Source: Mycolicibacterium baixiangningiae (lineage in GTDB: Bacteria > Actinomycetota > Actinomycetes > Mycobacteriales > Mycobacteriaceae). Taken from it: a stretch of 64,000 bases of DNA. A model generated the notes under the pieces. The model saw only the letters and a program-made list of their open reading frames with translations. It was not told where the DNA came from and ran no database searches. The position numbers and the translations under genes were made by a program. The DNA lies in contig NZ_CP066218.1 in NCBI RefSeq assembly GCF_016313185.1, positions 1,798,001 through 1,862,000 of the forward strand, read 5' to 3'. Positions 43,792 to 53,440 of this stretch are shown one piece after another; the first letter of the stretch is position 1, and the number at the start of each line of letters is the position of its first letter.

Positions 43792-45106
43792 CGAAAAGCC
43801 CGTAGGTGTCGCCGTTCTGGGCCTCGGCAACGTGGGCAGCGAAGTGGTCCGCATCATCGAACAGAGTGCCGCCGACCTCGCCGCACGCGTCGGCGCCCCG
43901 CTGGTGCTGCGCGGAGTGGGCGTGCGCCGGGTGGCCGACGACCGCGGGGTGCCCGCCGATCTGCTCACCGACAACATCGAAGAGCTGGTGTCGCGCGAGG
44001 ACGTCGACATCGTCGTCGAGGTGATGGGCCCGGTCGAACCGGCTCGCAAGGCGATCCTGTCCGCGCTCGAGCAGGGCAAGTCCGTGGTGACCGCGAACAA
44101 GGCGCTGATGGCGCAGTCGACCGGTGAACTGGCCCAGGCCGCCGAGGCCGCGCACGTGGACCTGTACTTCGAGGCCGCGGTGGCCGGCGCCATTCCGGTG
44201 ATCCGCCCGCTGACCCAGTCGCTGGCCGGCGACAGTGTGCTGCGGGTGGCCGGAATCGTCAACGGCACAACGAACTACATCCTGTCGGCGATGGACGACA
44301 CCGGCGCCGACTACGACAGTGCCCTGGCCGATGCCAGCGCGCTCGGATACGCCGAGGCGGATCCGACCGCCGACGTGGAGGGATACGACGCCGCGGCCAA
44401 GGCTGCCATCCTGGCGTCCATCGCGTTCCACACCCGGGTGACCGCCGACGACGTCTACCGCGAGGGCATCACCGGGGTGAGCGCCGCGGACTTCGAATCC
44501 GCCCGCGCGCTGGGATGCACCATCAAACTGCTGGCGATCTGTGAGCGCCTGACCGGCGACGACGGCCAGGAGCGGGTGTCGGCGCGGGTCTACCCGGCGC
44601 TGGTTCCGCTGACCCACCCCCTGGCGGCGGTCAACGGTGCGTTCAACGCCGTGGTGGTCGAGGCGGAGGCGGCCGGCCGGTTGATGTTCTACGGCCAGGG
44701 TGCCGGCGGTGCGCCGACCGCGTCGGCGGTGATGGGGGATCTGGTGATGGCCGCTCGGAACCGGGTGCAGGGCGGTCGGGGTCCGCGGGAGTCGAAGTAC
44801 GCCAAGCTGCCGGTCTCGCCGATCGGGTTCATCCCCACGCGGTACTACGTCAACATGAACGTCACCGACCGTCCTGGTGTGTTGTCCTCGGTCGCAGCCG
44901 AATTCGCCAAGCGTGAGGTCAGCATCGCCGAGGTGCGTCAGGAGGGCGTCTCCGACGAGGTCGGGAAGCCCTGCGGTGCGCGCATCGTCGTCGTCACCCA
45001 CCGCGCGACCGATGCCGCACTCTCCAAAACGGTGTCGGCGCTGGCCGATCTCGACGTCGTGCAGAGCGTCAACAGCGTGCTGCGCATGGAAGGAACAAGC
45101 GAATGA
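43784..45106 (+). CDS. thrA: Homoserine dehydrogenase
   Basis: A 440-residue NAD(P)-dependent enzyme that reduces aspartate semialdehyde to homoserine, the branch point for threonine and methionine. The Rossmann motif GLGNVGSE is near the start, [13 protein letters not shown] is the homoserine dehydrogenase signature region, and an ACT domain (about 355-440, [19 protein letters not shown]) suggests feedback control by threonine. ATG 43784 follows GGAAG and lies inside the lysA end; a GTG two codons earlier is possible. Closely similar to Rv1294. The stop overlaps thrC (ATGA). Confidence 0.96.
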   Translation: MSNEKPVGVAVLGLGNVGSEVVRIIEQSAADLAARVGAPLVLRGVGVRRVADDRGVPADLLTDNIEELVSREDVDIVVEVMGPVEPARKAILSALEQGKSVVTANKALMAQSTGELAQAAEAAHVDLYFEAAVAGAIPVIRPLTQSLAGDSVLRVAGIVNGTTNYILSAMDDTGADYDSALADASALGYAEADPTADVEGYDAAAKAAILASIAFHTRVTADDVYREGITGVSAADFESARALGCTIKLLAICERLTGDDGQERVSARVYPALVPLTHPLAAVNGAFNAVVVEAEAAGRLMFYGQGAGGAPTASAVMGDLVMAARNRVQGGRGPRESKYAKLPVSPIGFIPTRYYVNMNVTDRPGVLSSVAAEFAKREVSIAEVRQEGVSDEVGKPCGARIVVVTHRATDAALSKTVSALADLDVVQSVNSVLRMEGTSE

Positions 45107-46185
45107 GCACGCCAGTCAATGCGGTGCACCGGCCGTGGCCGGGACTGATCGAGGCCTACCGCGATCGGTTGCCCGTCGGCGACAACTGGACGCCGGTCAC
45201 GCTGCTCGAAGGCGGCACACCCCTGGTGTACGCGAAGCGGTTGAGCGAATTCACCGGCTGCACAGTGCATCTCAAGGTCGAGGGGCTCAACCCGACCGGT
45301 TCGTTCAAGGACCGCGGTATGACGGTGGCGGTCACCGAGTCCGCTGCCAGCGGTAAACAGGCGGTGCTGTGCGCGTCCACCGGCAACACCTCGGCCTCGG
45401 CTGCGGCGTACGCGGCGCGGGCCGGCCTCACCTGTGCGGTGCTCATCCCGCAGGGCAAGATCGCGATGGGCAAGCTCGCCCAGGCCGTCATGCACGGCGC
45501 CAAGATCATCCAGATCGACGGCAACTTCGACGACTGTCTGGAACTCGCCCGCAAGTTGACCGCCGACTTCCCGACCGTCGCGCTGGTGAACTCGGTCAAC
45601 CCGTACCGCATCGAGGGACAGAAGACCGCCGCGTTCGAGATCGTCGACGCCCTCGGCACCGCTCCGGACGTGCACGCCCTGCCGGTCGGTAACGCCGGCA
45701 ACATCACCGCGTACTGGAAGGGCTACACCGAGTACCACCGCGACGGCCTGTCCGACCGGTTGCCCCGCATGTTGGGCACGCAGGCGGCGGGCGCCGCACC
45801 GCTGGTCACCGGTGAACCCGTGAAGAATCCGGAGACGATCGCCACCGCGATCCGCATCGGCGCCCCTGCGTCGTGGACGTCGGCGGTGGAGGCCCAGCAG
45901 CAGTCCGGCGGCCGCTTCCTGGCTGCCACCGACGAGGAAATCCTGGCGGCGTACCACCTGGTGGCGCGCACCGAAGGGGTCTTCGTCGAACCGGCGTCGG
46001 CGGCCAGCATCGCCGGCCTGCTCAAGTCCGTCGAGGACGGCTGGGTGGCCAAGGGGTCGACCGTGGTGTGCACGGTGACCGGCAACGGACTCAAGGATCC
46101 GGACACCGCGCTGAAGGGAATGCCCACCGTCACGCCGCTGACCGTGGACCCGGTGGCGGTCGCGGCCGAACTCGGTCTGGTCTGA
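45103..46185 (+). CDS. thrC: Threonine synthase
   Basis: A 360-residue PLP enzyme of fold type II that turns O-phosphohomoserine into threonine. The PLP lysine is Lys69 in [10 protein letters not shown], followed by [19 protein letters not shown] and the phosphate-binding [15 protein letters not shown]. Length agrees with the short bacterial class. ATG 45103 overlaps the thrA stop. Followed by thrB after 13 bp, completing the homoserine-to-threonine pathway. Confidence 0.96.
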   Translation: MSTPVNAVHRPWPGLIEAYRDRLPVGDNWTPVTLLEGGTPLVYAKRLSEFTGCTVHLKVEGLNPTGSFKDRGMTVAVTESAASGKQAVLCASTGNTSASAAAYAARAGLTCAVLIPQGKIAMGKLAQAVMHGAKIIQIDGNFDDCLELARKLTADFPTVALVNSVNPYRIEGQKTAAFEIVDALGTAPDVHALPVGNAGNITAYWKGYTEYHRDGLSDRLPRMLGTQAAGAAPLVTGEPVKNPETIATAIRIGAPASWTSAVEAQQQSGGRFLAATDEEILAAYHLVARTEGVFVEPASAASIAGLLKSVEDGWVAKGSTVVCTVTGNGLKDPDTALKGMPTVTPLTVDPVAVAAELGLV

Positions 46186-46198
46186 ACGGGACGTATAG

Positions 46199-47143
<945 letters not shown>

Positions 47144-47177
47144 GGCTTGACACGCGTCACGCGAGTTGCGGGGTTTC

Positions 47178-47206
47178 TTGCTTCCAGCACGTAAGCGGGT
47201 TATTCT
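47178..47206 (+). promoter_or_regulatory. Promoter of rho
   Basis: TTGCTT (47178-47183), 17 nt, TATTCT (47201-47206). Transcription would start near 47213, giving a leader of about 220 nt before the rho start codon. A TTGACA further up (47147-47152) has no matching -10 element. Confidence 0.5.
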
Positions 47207-47322
47207 CGGTTTCGTCCAGCAATTGCAGCGTCTCTGCTTGCGCGACATTAGGACGACCCTCATCTTTCCCGTGTTTCACTCGTGGACCGACGGTTCGCCC
47301 TGTAATGGCGAATCTCGGCGAT

Positions 47323-47417
47323 CACCGTCGCACAGGCGACGGTGGGACCTTCGCGTTCGGCGGATCGACTGAACGCCGAGGACATTTTGAGCCCTCGCTC
47401 AACGCAATCAGCGAGGG
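47323..47417 (+). promoter_or_regulatory. Structured leader of rho
   Basis: Two hairpins can form. CACCGTCGC pairs with GCGACGGTG around ACAG (47323-47344), a 9-bp stem; and CCCTCGCT with AGCGAGGG (47392-47399 with 47410-47417) ends 3 nt before the ribosome binding site AGAAAGGA. Bacterial rho genes are commonly autoregulated through their leaders; that these stems take part is inference. Confidence 0.45.
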
Positions 47418-47433
47418 ATAAGAAAGGAAATCC

Positions 47434-49497
47434 GTGACTGATACGGACCTCTTCACGGCCGACAGCGCTGAGCACACAGAGTTGCCGAGCATCGTGACCA
47501 CTGCTAGTTCTCCGGCGTCGGACGGCGCGGCCGCCCCGACCGCCGACGTGGCGTCGGGCAATCGTGCCGCCTCGCTGACCTCGATGGTTCTGCCCGAACT
47601 GCGCGCTCTGGCCAGGCAGATCGGCGTCGAAGGCGCCTCCGGCATGCGCAAGAGCGAGCTGATCGCCGCGATCCGCGAACGTCGCGGTGACGGGAACAGC
47701 GCGAAGGCCGAGAGCGGCGCGAAGGCCGAGAGCGGCGCCGACACTGCGGCCGCGCCGCAGACGCCGCCGCGTCGCGAGCGTCGTGGTGCATCCCGCCAGG
47801 CAGGCGCCGCCGACGCCAAGGCTGCCGAGAAGCCCGTCGAGAAGGCTGTCGTCGAGACCGCTGCCGCGCCGGCCGAGCAGCCAGTTGCCGAGCCGAAGGC
47901 TGACCGCCCCAAGGCGGATCGCGCCAAGGCCGACAAGTCCACGGAGCAGCCGAAGGCCGAGGAGCCCAAGGCTGACCAGGCAAAAGCCGAGGAGCCCAAG
48001 TCCGACCAGCCGAAGTCCGAGCAGCGCCGGGCGGACCGGCCCAGGGCCGATCAGTCGGGCGAGAAGTCGGACGGCGATCAGCGGCAGTCCAACCGCAACG
48101 CCAACGACCGCAACAACGAGCGCAACGCCAACGACCGCAACAACGAGCGCAACGCCAACGACCGCAACAACGAGCGCAACGCCAACGAGCGCAACGCCAA
48201 CGACCGCAACAACAACAACGACGATGACGAGGACGGCGACGGCCGCGGGGGCCGGCGGGGACGCCGGTTCCGTGATCGCCGACGTCGTGGTGAGCGCGGC
48301 AGCGAGACCGGCGGCGGTGCCGGTGGCGACACCGAGCTCCGCGAGGACGACGTCGTGCAGCCCGTGGCGGGCATCCTCGACGTCCTCGACAACTACGCGT
48401 TCGTGCGCACCTCGGGCTACCTGCCCGGGCCGAACGACGTGTACGTGTCGATGAACATGGTCCGCAAGAACGGGCTGCGCCGTGGCGATGCCCTCACCGG
48501 CGCGGTCAAGGTGTCCAAGGACGGCGACCAGCCCAACCAGCGTCAGAAGTTCAACCCGCTGGTGCGGCTCGACAGCGTCAACGGTGGGCCCGTCGAGGAC
48601 GCCAGGAAGCGGCCCGAATTCGGCAAGCTGACCCCGCTGTACCCGAACCAGCGGCTGCGCCTCGAAACCGGCCCGGACAAGCTGACCACCCGTGTGATCG
48701 ACCTGATCATGCCGATCGGCAAGGGCCAGCGTGCGCTGATCGTCTCGCCGCCGAAGGCCGGTAAGACCACGATCATGCAGGACATCGCCAACGCGATCAC
48801 CCGCAACAACCCGGAATGCCACCTGATGGTGGTGCTCGTCGACGAGCGTCCGGAAGAGGTCACCGACATGACGCGCTCGGTCAAGGGTGAGGTCATCGCC
48901 TCGACCTTCGACCGCCCGCCGTCAGACCACACCACGGTGGCCGAGCTCGCCATCGAGCGCGCCAAGCGCCTCGTCGAGCAGGGTAAAGACGTCGTGGTGC
49001 TGCTCGACTCGATCACCCGTCTGGGTCGTGCGTACAACAACGCCTCACCGGCGTCGGGCCGCATCCTGTCAGGTGGTGTGGACTCGACCGCGCTGTACCC
49101 GCCGAAGCGCTTCCTGGGTGCCGCGCGCAACATCGAAGAGGGTGGCTCGCTGACCATCGTCGCGACCGCGATGGTGGAGACCGGGTCGACCGGTGACACG
49201 GTCATCTTCGAGGAGTTCAAGGGCACCGGCAACGCCGAGCTCAAGCTGGACCGCAAGATCGCCGAACGCCGGGTGTTCCCCGCCGTCGACGTGAACCCGT
49301 CCGGTACCCGCAAGGATGAACTGCTGCTCTCGCCCGACGAGTTCGCGATCGTGCACAAGCTGCGTCGCGTCCTGTCGGGGCTCGACAGTCATCAGGCCAT
49401 CGACCTGCTGATGAGCCAGCTGCGCAAGACCAAGACCAATTACGAGTTCCTGGTCCAGGTCTCCAAGAACGCGCCCGGCCAGCCGGACAACGACTAA
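47434..49497 (+). CDS. rho: Transcription termination factor Rho with extended disordered region
   Basis: A 687-residue RNA helicase that ends transcription. A Rho N-terminal helical part lies at about 48-88. It is followed by a long insertion (about 90-305) rich in Ala, Lys, Glu, Asp, Arg and Asn with KAEEPKADQ and NANDRNNER repeats, then the RNA-binding OB domain (QPVAGILDVLDNYAFVR, about 309) and the ATPase with Walker A SPPKAGKT (438-445). M. tuberculosis Rho is about 602 residues, so the insertion is longer here. Such insertions in actinobacterial Rho bind RNA and widen substrate use. GTG 47434 has AGAAAGGA upstream. Closed by an intrinsic terminator. Confidence 0.96.
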   Translation: MTDTDLFTADSAEHTELPSIVTTASSPASDGAAAPTADVASGNRAASLTSMVLPELRALARQIGVEGASGMRKSELIAAIRERRGDGNSAKAESGAKAESGADTAAAPQTPPRRERRGASRQAGAADAKAAEKPVEKAVVETAAAPAEQPVAEPKADRPKADRAKADKSTEQPKAEEPKADQAKAEEPKSDQPKSEQRRADRPRADQSGEKSDGDQRQSNRNANDRNNERNANDRNNERNANDRNNERNANERNANDRNNNNDDDEDGDGRGGRRGRRFRDRRRRGERGSETGGGAGGDTELREDDVVQPVAGILDVLDNYAFVRTSGYLPGPNDVYVSMNMVRKNGLRRGDALTGAVKVSKDGDQPNQRQKFNPLVRLDSVNGGPVEDARKRPEFGKLTPLYPNQRLRLETGPDKLTTRVIDLIMPIGKGQRALIVSPPKAGKTTIMQDIANAITRNNPECHLMVVLVDERPEEVTDMTRSVKGEVIASTFDRPPSDHTTVAELAIERAKRLVEQGKDVVVLLDSITRLGRAYNNASPASGRILSGGVDSTALYPPKRFLGAARNIEEGGSLTIVATAMVETGSTGDTVIFEEFKGTGNAELKLDRKIAERRVFPAVDVNPSGTRKDELLLSPDEFAIVHKLRRVLSGLDSHQAIDLLMSQLRKTKTNYEFLVQVSKNAPGQPDND
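48094..48213 (+). repeat. 27-bp tandem repeat inside rho
   Basis: Three identical 27-bp units (48094-48120, 48121-48147, 48148-48174) encode RNANDRNNE, followed by two partial units. Being in frame, unit number could change by slippage without breaking the gene. Confidence 0.9.
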
Positions 49498-49524
49498 ACC
49501 GGACGCGGACCAAGCCCTACACCG

Positions 49525-49553
49525 AAAAGCCCCCGCCGCGGCGGGGGCTTTTT
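49525..49553. terminator. Strong intrinsic terminator after rho, bidirectional
   Basis: GCCCCCGCC pairs with GGCGGGGGC (49529-49548) and is followed by TTTTT; on the other side stand four A residues, so it serves the convergent tetR-family gene too. It starts 31 bp after the rho stop. Confidence 0.9.
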
Positions 49554-49583
49554 CGTGCCGTGAACGCACGGTCGCGCGCCGAC

Positions 49584-50189
49584 TCACACCGCGGGGTCCG
49601 CCTTCAGTCCCGGGATCACATACCTGCGGACATGGGTGAGCAGCGCGACCGGGTCACGCGGATCGAGCGTGTTACCGGGCACGGTCGCCAGCGAGATCAG
49701 CGAACGCGCCACCCATTCCGACGCCTCGGCGATGTCGGTCGCGGGGTGGATCTCACCGCGTTCCCGGGCGGCCACGAGGTAGCGGCTCCAGAAGTCGGCG
49801 AGGTCGGGTACCAAACCCTGCACGCCGGCGCCTGCGCACGCCGCGAATTCCTCGGGCTCCTCGAGGCGCAGTTTCATCAGCAGGGCGCCGGGATCCTCAT
49901 AGGCCAGCCGGCCGTGACGAATGCCTGCCGAGATCTGCTCGGCCAGGCCGTCGATGCGCTCGAGCAGCGCGTGTGCCTCCGACCAGTACGCCTCATTGAG
50001 GCGCACGATGGCGGCGCCGAGCAGAGACACCTTGTCCGGGAAGTGCCGGTAGAGCCAGCCGCGGGAGACCCCGGCCACCTCGGCGACCTCGGACACCGTC
50101 GTCGCACGGATTCCCTTGGCGCGCAAGCACGATTCGGCCGCATCGATCAAACGATCGCGCACGGACTGCGTGGGGGTGGTGGCCGTCAC
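49584..50189 (-). CDS. TetR-family transcriptional regulator
   Basis: A 201-residue repressor. The N-terminal helix-turn-helix reads VSEVAEVAGVSRGWLYRHFPDKVSLL (residues 33-58); the C-terminal helical domain is unlike any I can name and would bind the inducer. It is divergent from the acyl-CoA synthetase gene with a 143-bp gap, so it probably represses that gene and itself, with an acyl-CoA or related molecule as inducer. GTG 50189 has AAGGAGG upstream, with a long spacing of 11 nt. It converges on rho. Confidence 0.88.
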   Translation of the reverse strand: MTATTPTQSVRDRLIDAAESCLRAKGIRATTVSEVAEVAGVSRGWLYRHFPDKVSLLGAAIVRLNEAYWSEAHALLERIDGLAEQISAGIRHGRLAYEDPGALLMKLRLEEPEEFAACAGAGVQGLVPDLADFWSRYLVAARERGEIHPATDIAEASEWVARSLISLATVPGNTLDPRDPVALLTHVRRYVIPGLKADPAV

Positions 50190-50332
50190 GAAGCTGGGAT
50201 CCTCCTTCGAGCATTTTGCCGCGCGGATGACCGCGACGAGTGCATTCTGCTACAGGCGTTCGGACCCAGTGCGCCGGACGAACGTGGTAGACAGATCCGA
50301 AATTCTGTTCACTCAGCGAACGAGGTGCATCT

Positions 50333-51928
50333 GTGCCGAACACTCTGCAGGGGTTGCTGCGTGAACGCGCCGATTCCGACGCCGTCGCCGTCCGCCACGG
50401 CGACCGCACCTGGACGTGGCGCGAACACATCGCCGACGCGTCCCGGCAGGCCGCGGCCGTCATCGCCGAGGCCGACCCGGCCCGGCCGCTGCACGTCGGC
50501 GTTCTGTTGGGCAACACCCCGGACATGCTCACCGCACTGGCCGCCGCCGCACTCGGTGGCTACGTGCTGTGCGGGGTGAACACGACCCGGCGCGGCGAAG
50601 CGCTGGCCAGGGACATCGCCCGGGTGGACTGTCAGATCCTGCTGGTCAACGCCGAACACCGAGCTCTGATCGACGGTCTTGACCTGCCGGGCGTCACCGT
50701 ATTCGACACCTCGACCGGCGACTGGGCGCAGCGGTTGACCGACGCTCCCGGGCTCACCCCGCACCGGGAGGTCGGCGCTGAGGACACCTTCATGATGATC
50801 TTCACCTCCGGCACCAGCGGTGAACCCAAGGCGGTGCAGGTACCGCACGCGATGGTGCTGTTCGCAGGTAGCGCGCTGGTGGAGCGTTACGGGCTCACCG
50901 GGGCTGACGTCTGCTATCTCGCCATGCCGCTGTTCCACTCGAACGCCGTCTACGCGGGCTGGAGTGTGGCCGTGGGTGCCGGTGCGGCGATGGCGCCCGC
51001 GACGTTCTCCGCGTCGCGGTTCCTGTCCGACATCCGCCACTACGGCGCCACCTACATGAACTACGTCGGCAAACCACTGGCCTACATCCTCGCGACCACC
51101 GAGAGACCCGACGATCACGACAACCCGCTGCGCATCGCCTTCGGCAACGAGGCCGCCGACCGTGACATCGAGGCCTTCGGCCGACGCTTCGGTTGCACGG
51201 TGTGGGACGGCTTCGGGTCGACGGAGACCGCCGTCATCATCACCCGGCCCGACGACTGCCCGCACGGCTCGATCGGCAGGGGTTTTCCCGGTGTCGCGAT
51301 CTACGACCCCGCCACCGTGCGCGAATGCGAGGTGGCGCAGTTCGACGCGAACGGGGCGCTGCTCAACGCCGACACCGCGGTGGGGGAGTTGGTGAACACC
51401 GCGGGCGGCGGGCTGTTCCGTGGCTACTACAACGATCCGGGCGCCACCGACGAGCGGATGCGCAACGGCATGTACTGGTCGGGCGACCTCGCCTACCGCG
51501 ACGCCGACGGGTGGATTTACCTGGCCGGACGCACCGGCGACTGGATGCGGGTGGACGGTGAGAACCTCACCGCGGCGCCGATCGAACGGATCCTGCTGCG
51601 GCTTCCCGCGATCAACAGGGTGGCGGTGTATCCGGTGCCCGACGACCACGTCGGGGACCAGGTGATGGCGGCCATCGTGCTGCAGGACGACGCGAAGCTC
51701 ACCCCCGAGGAGTTCGAGGGATTCCTCGCCGCACAACGAGACCTGTCCCCGAAGGCCTGGCCGCGGTACGTGTGGATCGCCGACGACCTGCCGAGCACCG
51801 CGACCAACAAGATCCTCAAACGCGAACTGGTGGCCATGGGCACCGAGCCACGCGGCCGCCGCATCTGGAAGCGGGACCGGACCGCGTTCGAGGTGCTGGA
51901 GGCGTCGCTCAGCGATACGGATCGGTGA
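50333..51928 (+). CDS. Acyl-CoA synthetase, FadD1/FadD17-like
   Basis: A 531-residue AMP-forming ligase of the fatty-acyl-CoA synthetase group. The phosphate-binding motif FTSGTSGEPKAV lies at about 156-167, DGFGSTET is the adenine motif, and YWSGDLAYRD with GRTGDWMRVDGEN the hinge; the catalytic Lys of NKILKREL is near the end. The N-terminal half (TWTWREHIADA, LGNTPDMLTALAAAALGGYVLCGVNTTRRG) resembles M. tuberculosis FadD1/FadD17 as I recall them, which may act on steroid or other cyclic acids. Substrate is not shown. Divergent from a TetR regulator; its last 20 bp overlap the end of the marR-family gene. The block interrupts the rho-rpmE neighbourhood. Confidence 0.86.
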   Translation: MPNTLQGLLRERADSDAVAVRHGDRTWTWREHIADASRQAAAVIAEADPARPLHVGVLLGNTPDMLTALAAAALGGYVLCGVNTTRRGEALARDIARVDCQILLVNAEHRALIDGLDLPGVTVFDTSTGDWAQRLTDAPGLTPHREVGAEDTFMMIFTSGTSGEPKAVQVPHAMVLFAGSALVERYGLTGADVCYLAMPLFHSNAVYAGWSVAVGAGAAMAPATFSASRFLSDIRHYGATYMNYVGKPLAYILATTERPDDHDNPLRIAFGNEAADRDIEAFGRRFGCTVWDGFGSTETAVIITRPDDCPHGSIGRGFPGVAIYDPATVRECEVAQFDANGALLNADTAVGELVNTAGGGLFRGYYNDPGATDERMRNGMYWSGDLAYRDADGWIYLAGRTGDWMRVDGENLTAAPIERILLRLPAINRVAVYPVPDDHVGDQVMAAIVLQDDAKLTPEEFEGFLAAQRDLSPKAWPRYVWIADDLPSTATNKILKRELVAMGTEPRGRRIWKRDRTAFEVLEASLSDTDR

Positions 51929-52358
51929 TCTCGCGCAGCGCGAGCAGCCCGCCGCGCATCTGCGTGAACGCCGCGTCGCCCAGGTGCGCGCGCCACTCGC
52001 CCTCCACCTTCGCGAGCTCGGCCGCCGCGGCCGCGCACAGCCGCTCGCCGCGCCGGCTCAGCATGACCAGCCGGGCGCGCGCGTCTGCGGGATCCGGTCT
52101 GCGCACGACGTAGCCCGCGCGCTCGAGTTCGTCGACCAGGGCGCCAGCGGTCTGTTTGGTGACGCGGGCTTGTTCGGCGAGATCGGTGAGCCGGATGCCG
52201 GCCGGGTTCAGACGCTGACCGATCCGGCACTGCGCCAGGGTGAGGTCGTCGAAGCCGGCCGCGCGGAGCGCATCGAACACCCGGGACTCCGCGGCGCGAT
52301 GAGCGATGAACATCAGGGCCGTGGTGCTGGGGGCATCGTCCACGACGTTCTCGTCCAC
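51909..52358 (-). CDS. MarR-family transcriptional regulator
   Basis: A 149-residue regulator with a winged helix: LTLAQCRIGQRLNPAGIRLTDLAEQ, the recognition region RVTKQTAGALVDELERAGYV, and the wing RRPDPADARARLVMLSRRG with the conserved DxRxR pattern. The start GTG 52358 has TAAAGT 7 nt upstream. It is divergent from the DinB-like gene, and two palindromic sites fill the 64-bp gap, so it probably represses both. Converges on, and overlaps by 20 bp, the acyl-CoA synthetase gene. Confidence 0.9.
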   Translation of the reverse strand: MDENVVDDAPSTTALMFIAHRAAESRVFDALRAAGFDDLTLAQCRIGQRLNPAGIRLTDLAEQARVTKQTAGALVDELERAGYVVRRPDPADARARLVMLSRRGERLCAAAAAELAKVEGEWRAHLGDAAFTQMRGGLLALREITDPYR

Positions 52359-52362
52359 ACCG

Positions 52363-52399
52363 TTGACTTTAGTCTGGTGTCCTGACTATTTTAGTCAGG
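52363..52399. promoter_or_regulatory. Divergent promoter with two MarR-type operators
   Basis: Plus-strand promoter TTGACT (52363-52368), 18 nt, TATTTT (52387-52392). The minus-strand -10 box TAAAGT spans 52371-52366. Operator 1, GACTTTAGTC (52365-52374), covers the -35 of one promoter and the -10 of the other. Operator 2, CCTGACTA-TTT-TAGTCAGG (52381-52399), has perfect 8-bp arms over the plus-strand -10. Both share the half-site GACT/AGTC. Confidence 0.75.
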
Positions 52400-52422
52400 G
52401 AACCTGACCAGTGGGAGGCGCG

Positions 52423-53013
52423 ATGCAATCCGACGACATCTGGGCGCACATCGACGCCGAACGGGCCGACCTCGCCGACTTCCTCGACACGCTGACCCCC
52501 GAGCAATGGGCCACCCCGTCGCTGTGCGCCGACTGGACTGTTCGGGACGTCGCGGTTCACCTGACCCAGTCGACGACCAGTTGGCCCCGGCTGGGATGGC
52601 AGGCCGTGCGGTCGGGGTTCCGCTTCGACGCGATGGTCTCGCGGGCCGCCAGGGAGGATCCACGGACACCGGACGAGATCGTCGCGGCGCTGCGCGCGAT
52701 GGTCGGAGTACGGCGCCGACCCCCCGGAACGGCGGTGGCGGACCCCCTCGCCGACGCACTCGTGCACGGTCAGGACATCGCCGTTCCCCTGGGGATCGAC
52801 CGGCCGATGCCGGTGGGTCCGGCGGTGATCGCCGCGAAGCGGTTGTGGACGATGGGGTTCCCGTTCCACGCGCGCAAGAGGTTCGCCGGTATCGAACTGC
52901 GGGGCGCCGACGCCGACTTCGCGGTGGGCAGCGGCCGGCCCGTCGTCGCTCCCATCCGCGACATCGTGCTGGCCCTGTCCGGGAGGAATAGCGCGGTCTC
53001 ACCGCGCGTTTAG
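52423..53013 (+). CDS. DinB-like/mycothiol maleylpyruvate isomerase-type protein (TIGR03083-like)
   Basis: A 196-residue protein with the four-helix DinB-like fold common in actinobacteria as maleylpyruvate isomerase N-terminal domain proteins. CADWTVRDVAVHLTQS near residue 50 and DALVHGQDIAVPLGI near 110 carry the expected metal-binding histidines; the later part diverges. Such proteins use mycothiol as partner in transfer or isomerisation of toxic electrophiles. ATG 52423 has GGGAGG 4 nt upstream. It stands under a promoter covered by MarR-type operators, so it is probably induced by a small toxic compound. Confidence 0.8.
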   Translation: MQSDDIWAHIDAERADLADFLDTLTPEQWATPSLCADWTVRDVAVHLTQSTTSWPRLGWQAVRSGFRFDAMVSRAAREDPRTPDEIVAALRAMVGVRRRPPGTAVADPLADALVHGQDIAVPLGIDRPMPVGPAVIAAKRLWTMGFPFHARKRFAGIELRGADADFAVGSGRPVVAPIRDIVLALSGRNSAVSPRV

Positions 53014-53131
53014 GCTGTCAGCGGTTGACCTGGCATAATTGACCGCTAGTCACACCCTCGGTTCCGGTTCACGCCCCACTCAGCGCAGGTCATGAGCGGC
53101 GACCCGGCGGCCACGATCGAAGAGGACACCA

Positions 53132-53365
53132 ATGAAGACGGGTATTCACCCTGACTACGTCGAGACCACGGTCCAGTGCGGCTGCGGTAACACGTTCACC
53201 ACACGCAGCACCAAGAAGACCGGCAACATCGTCGTCGAGGTCTGCTCGCAGTGCCACCCGTTCTACACCGGCAAGCAGAAGATCCTCGACAGCGGCGGCC
53301 GCGTCGCGCGCTTCGAGAAGCGCTATGGCAAGCGGACCACGAACAAGGACGCTGCCGACAAGTAG
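53132..53365 (+). CDS. rpmE: Ribosomal protein L31 (zinc-binding form)
   Basis: A 77-residue protein of the large ribosomal subunit. The four zinc cysteines are present: Cys16 and Cys18 in VQCGCGNTF, Cys38 and Cys41 in VCSQCHPF, so it is the C+ type whose loss-and-swap partner, RpmE2, is used under zinc starvation. [25 protein letters not shown] is the family core. ATG 53132 follows GAAGAGGACACCA. Upstream are an AT-rich CATAAT (53034-53039) and a TTGACC (53025-53030) as possible promoter elements. As in M. tuberculosis it precedes prfA. Confidence 0.97.
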   Translation: MKTGIHPDYVETTVQCGCGNTFTTRSTKKTGNIVVEVCSQCHPFYTGKQKILDSGGRVARFEKRYGKRTTNKDAADK

Positions 53366-53373
53366 CTACCCAC

Positions 53374-53415
53374 CCGACGCCCGTTCTGTCGCCACGCGCG
53401 CAGGCCGGGCGTCGG
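53374..53415 (+). terminator. Hairpin between rpmE and prfA
   Basis: CCGACGCCCG (53374-53383) and CGGGCGTCGG (53406-53415) form a perfect 10-bp stem with a 22-nt loop, followed by TTTG. It could attenuate transcription between the abundant L31 message and prfA. Confidence 0.5.
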
Positions 53416-53440
53416 TTTGCGTTCCGGGAAGGAGGTCGCG

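Noticed and set aside
47147..47152. TTGACA just after thrB as -35 box of rho
   Set aside because: No TANNNT element lies 16-19 nt downstream; the TTGCTT/TATTCT pair fits better.
48094..48213. Regular repeats considered as a CRISPR array
   Set aside because: Units are contiguous, without spacers, and in frame within rho.
47260..48822. Hydrophobic frame opposite rho with runs of Val, Leu and Gly
   Set aside because: It is the reverse reading of the KAE and NANDRNNE repeats; apparent membrane repeats are an artefact.
50291..50308. ACAGA-N8-TCTGT dyad as operator of the TetR-family regulator
   Set aside because: Only 5-bp arms; other partial dyads are as good in this gap, so no site can be assigned.
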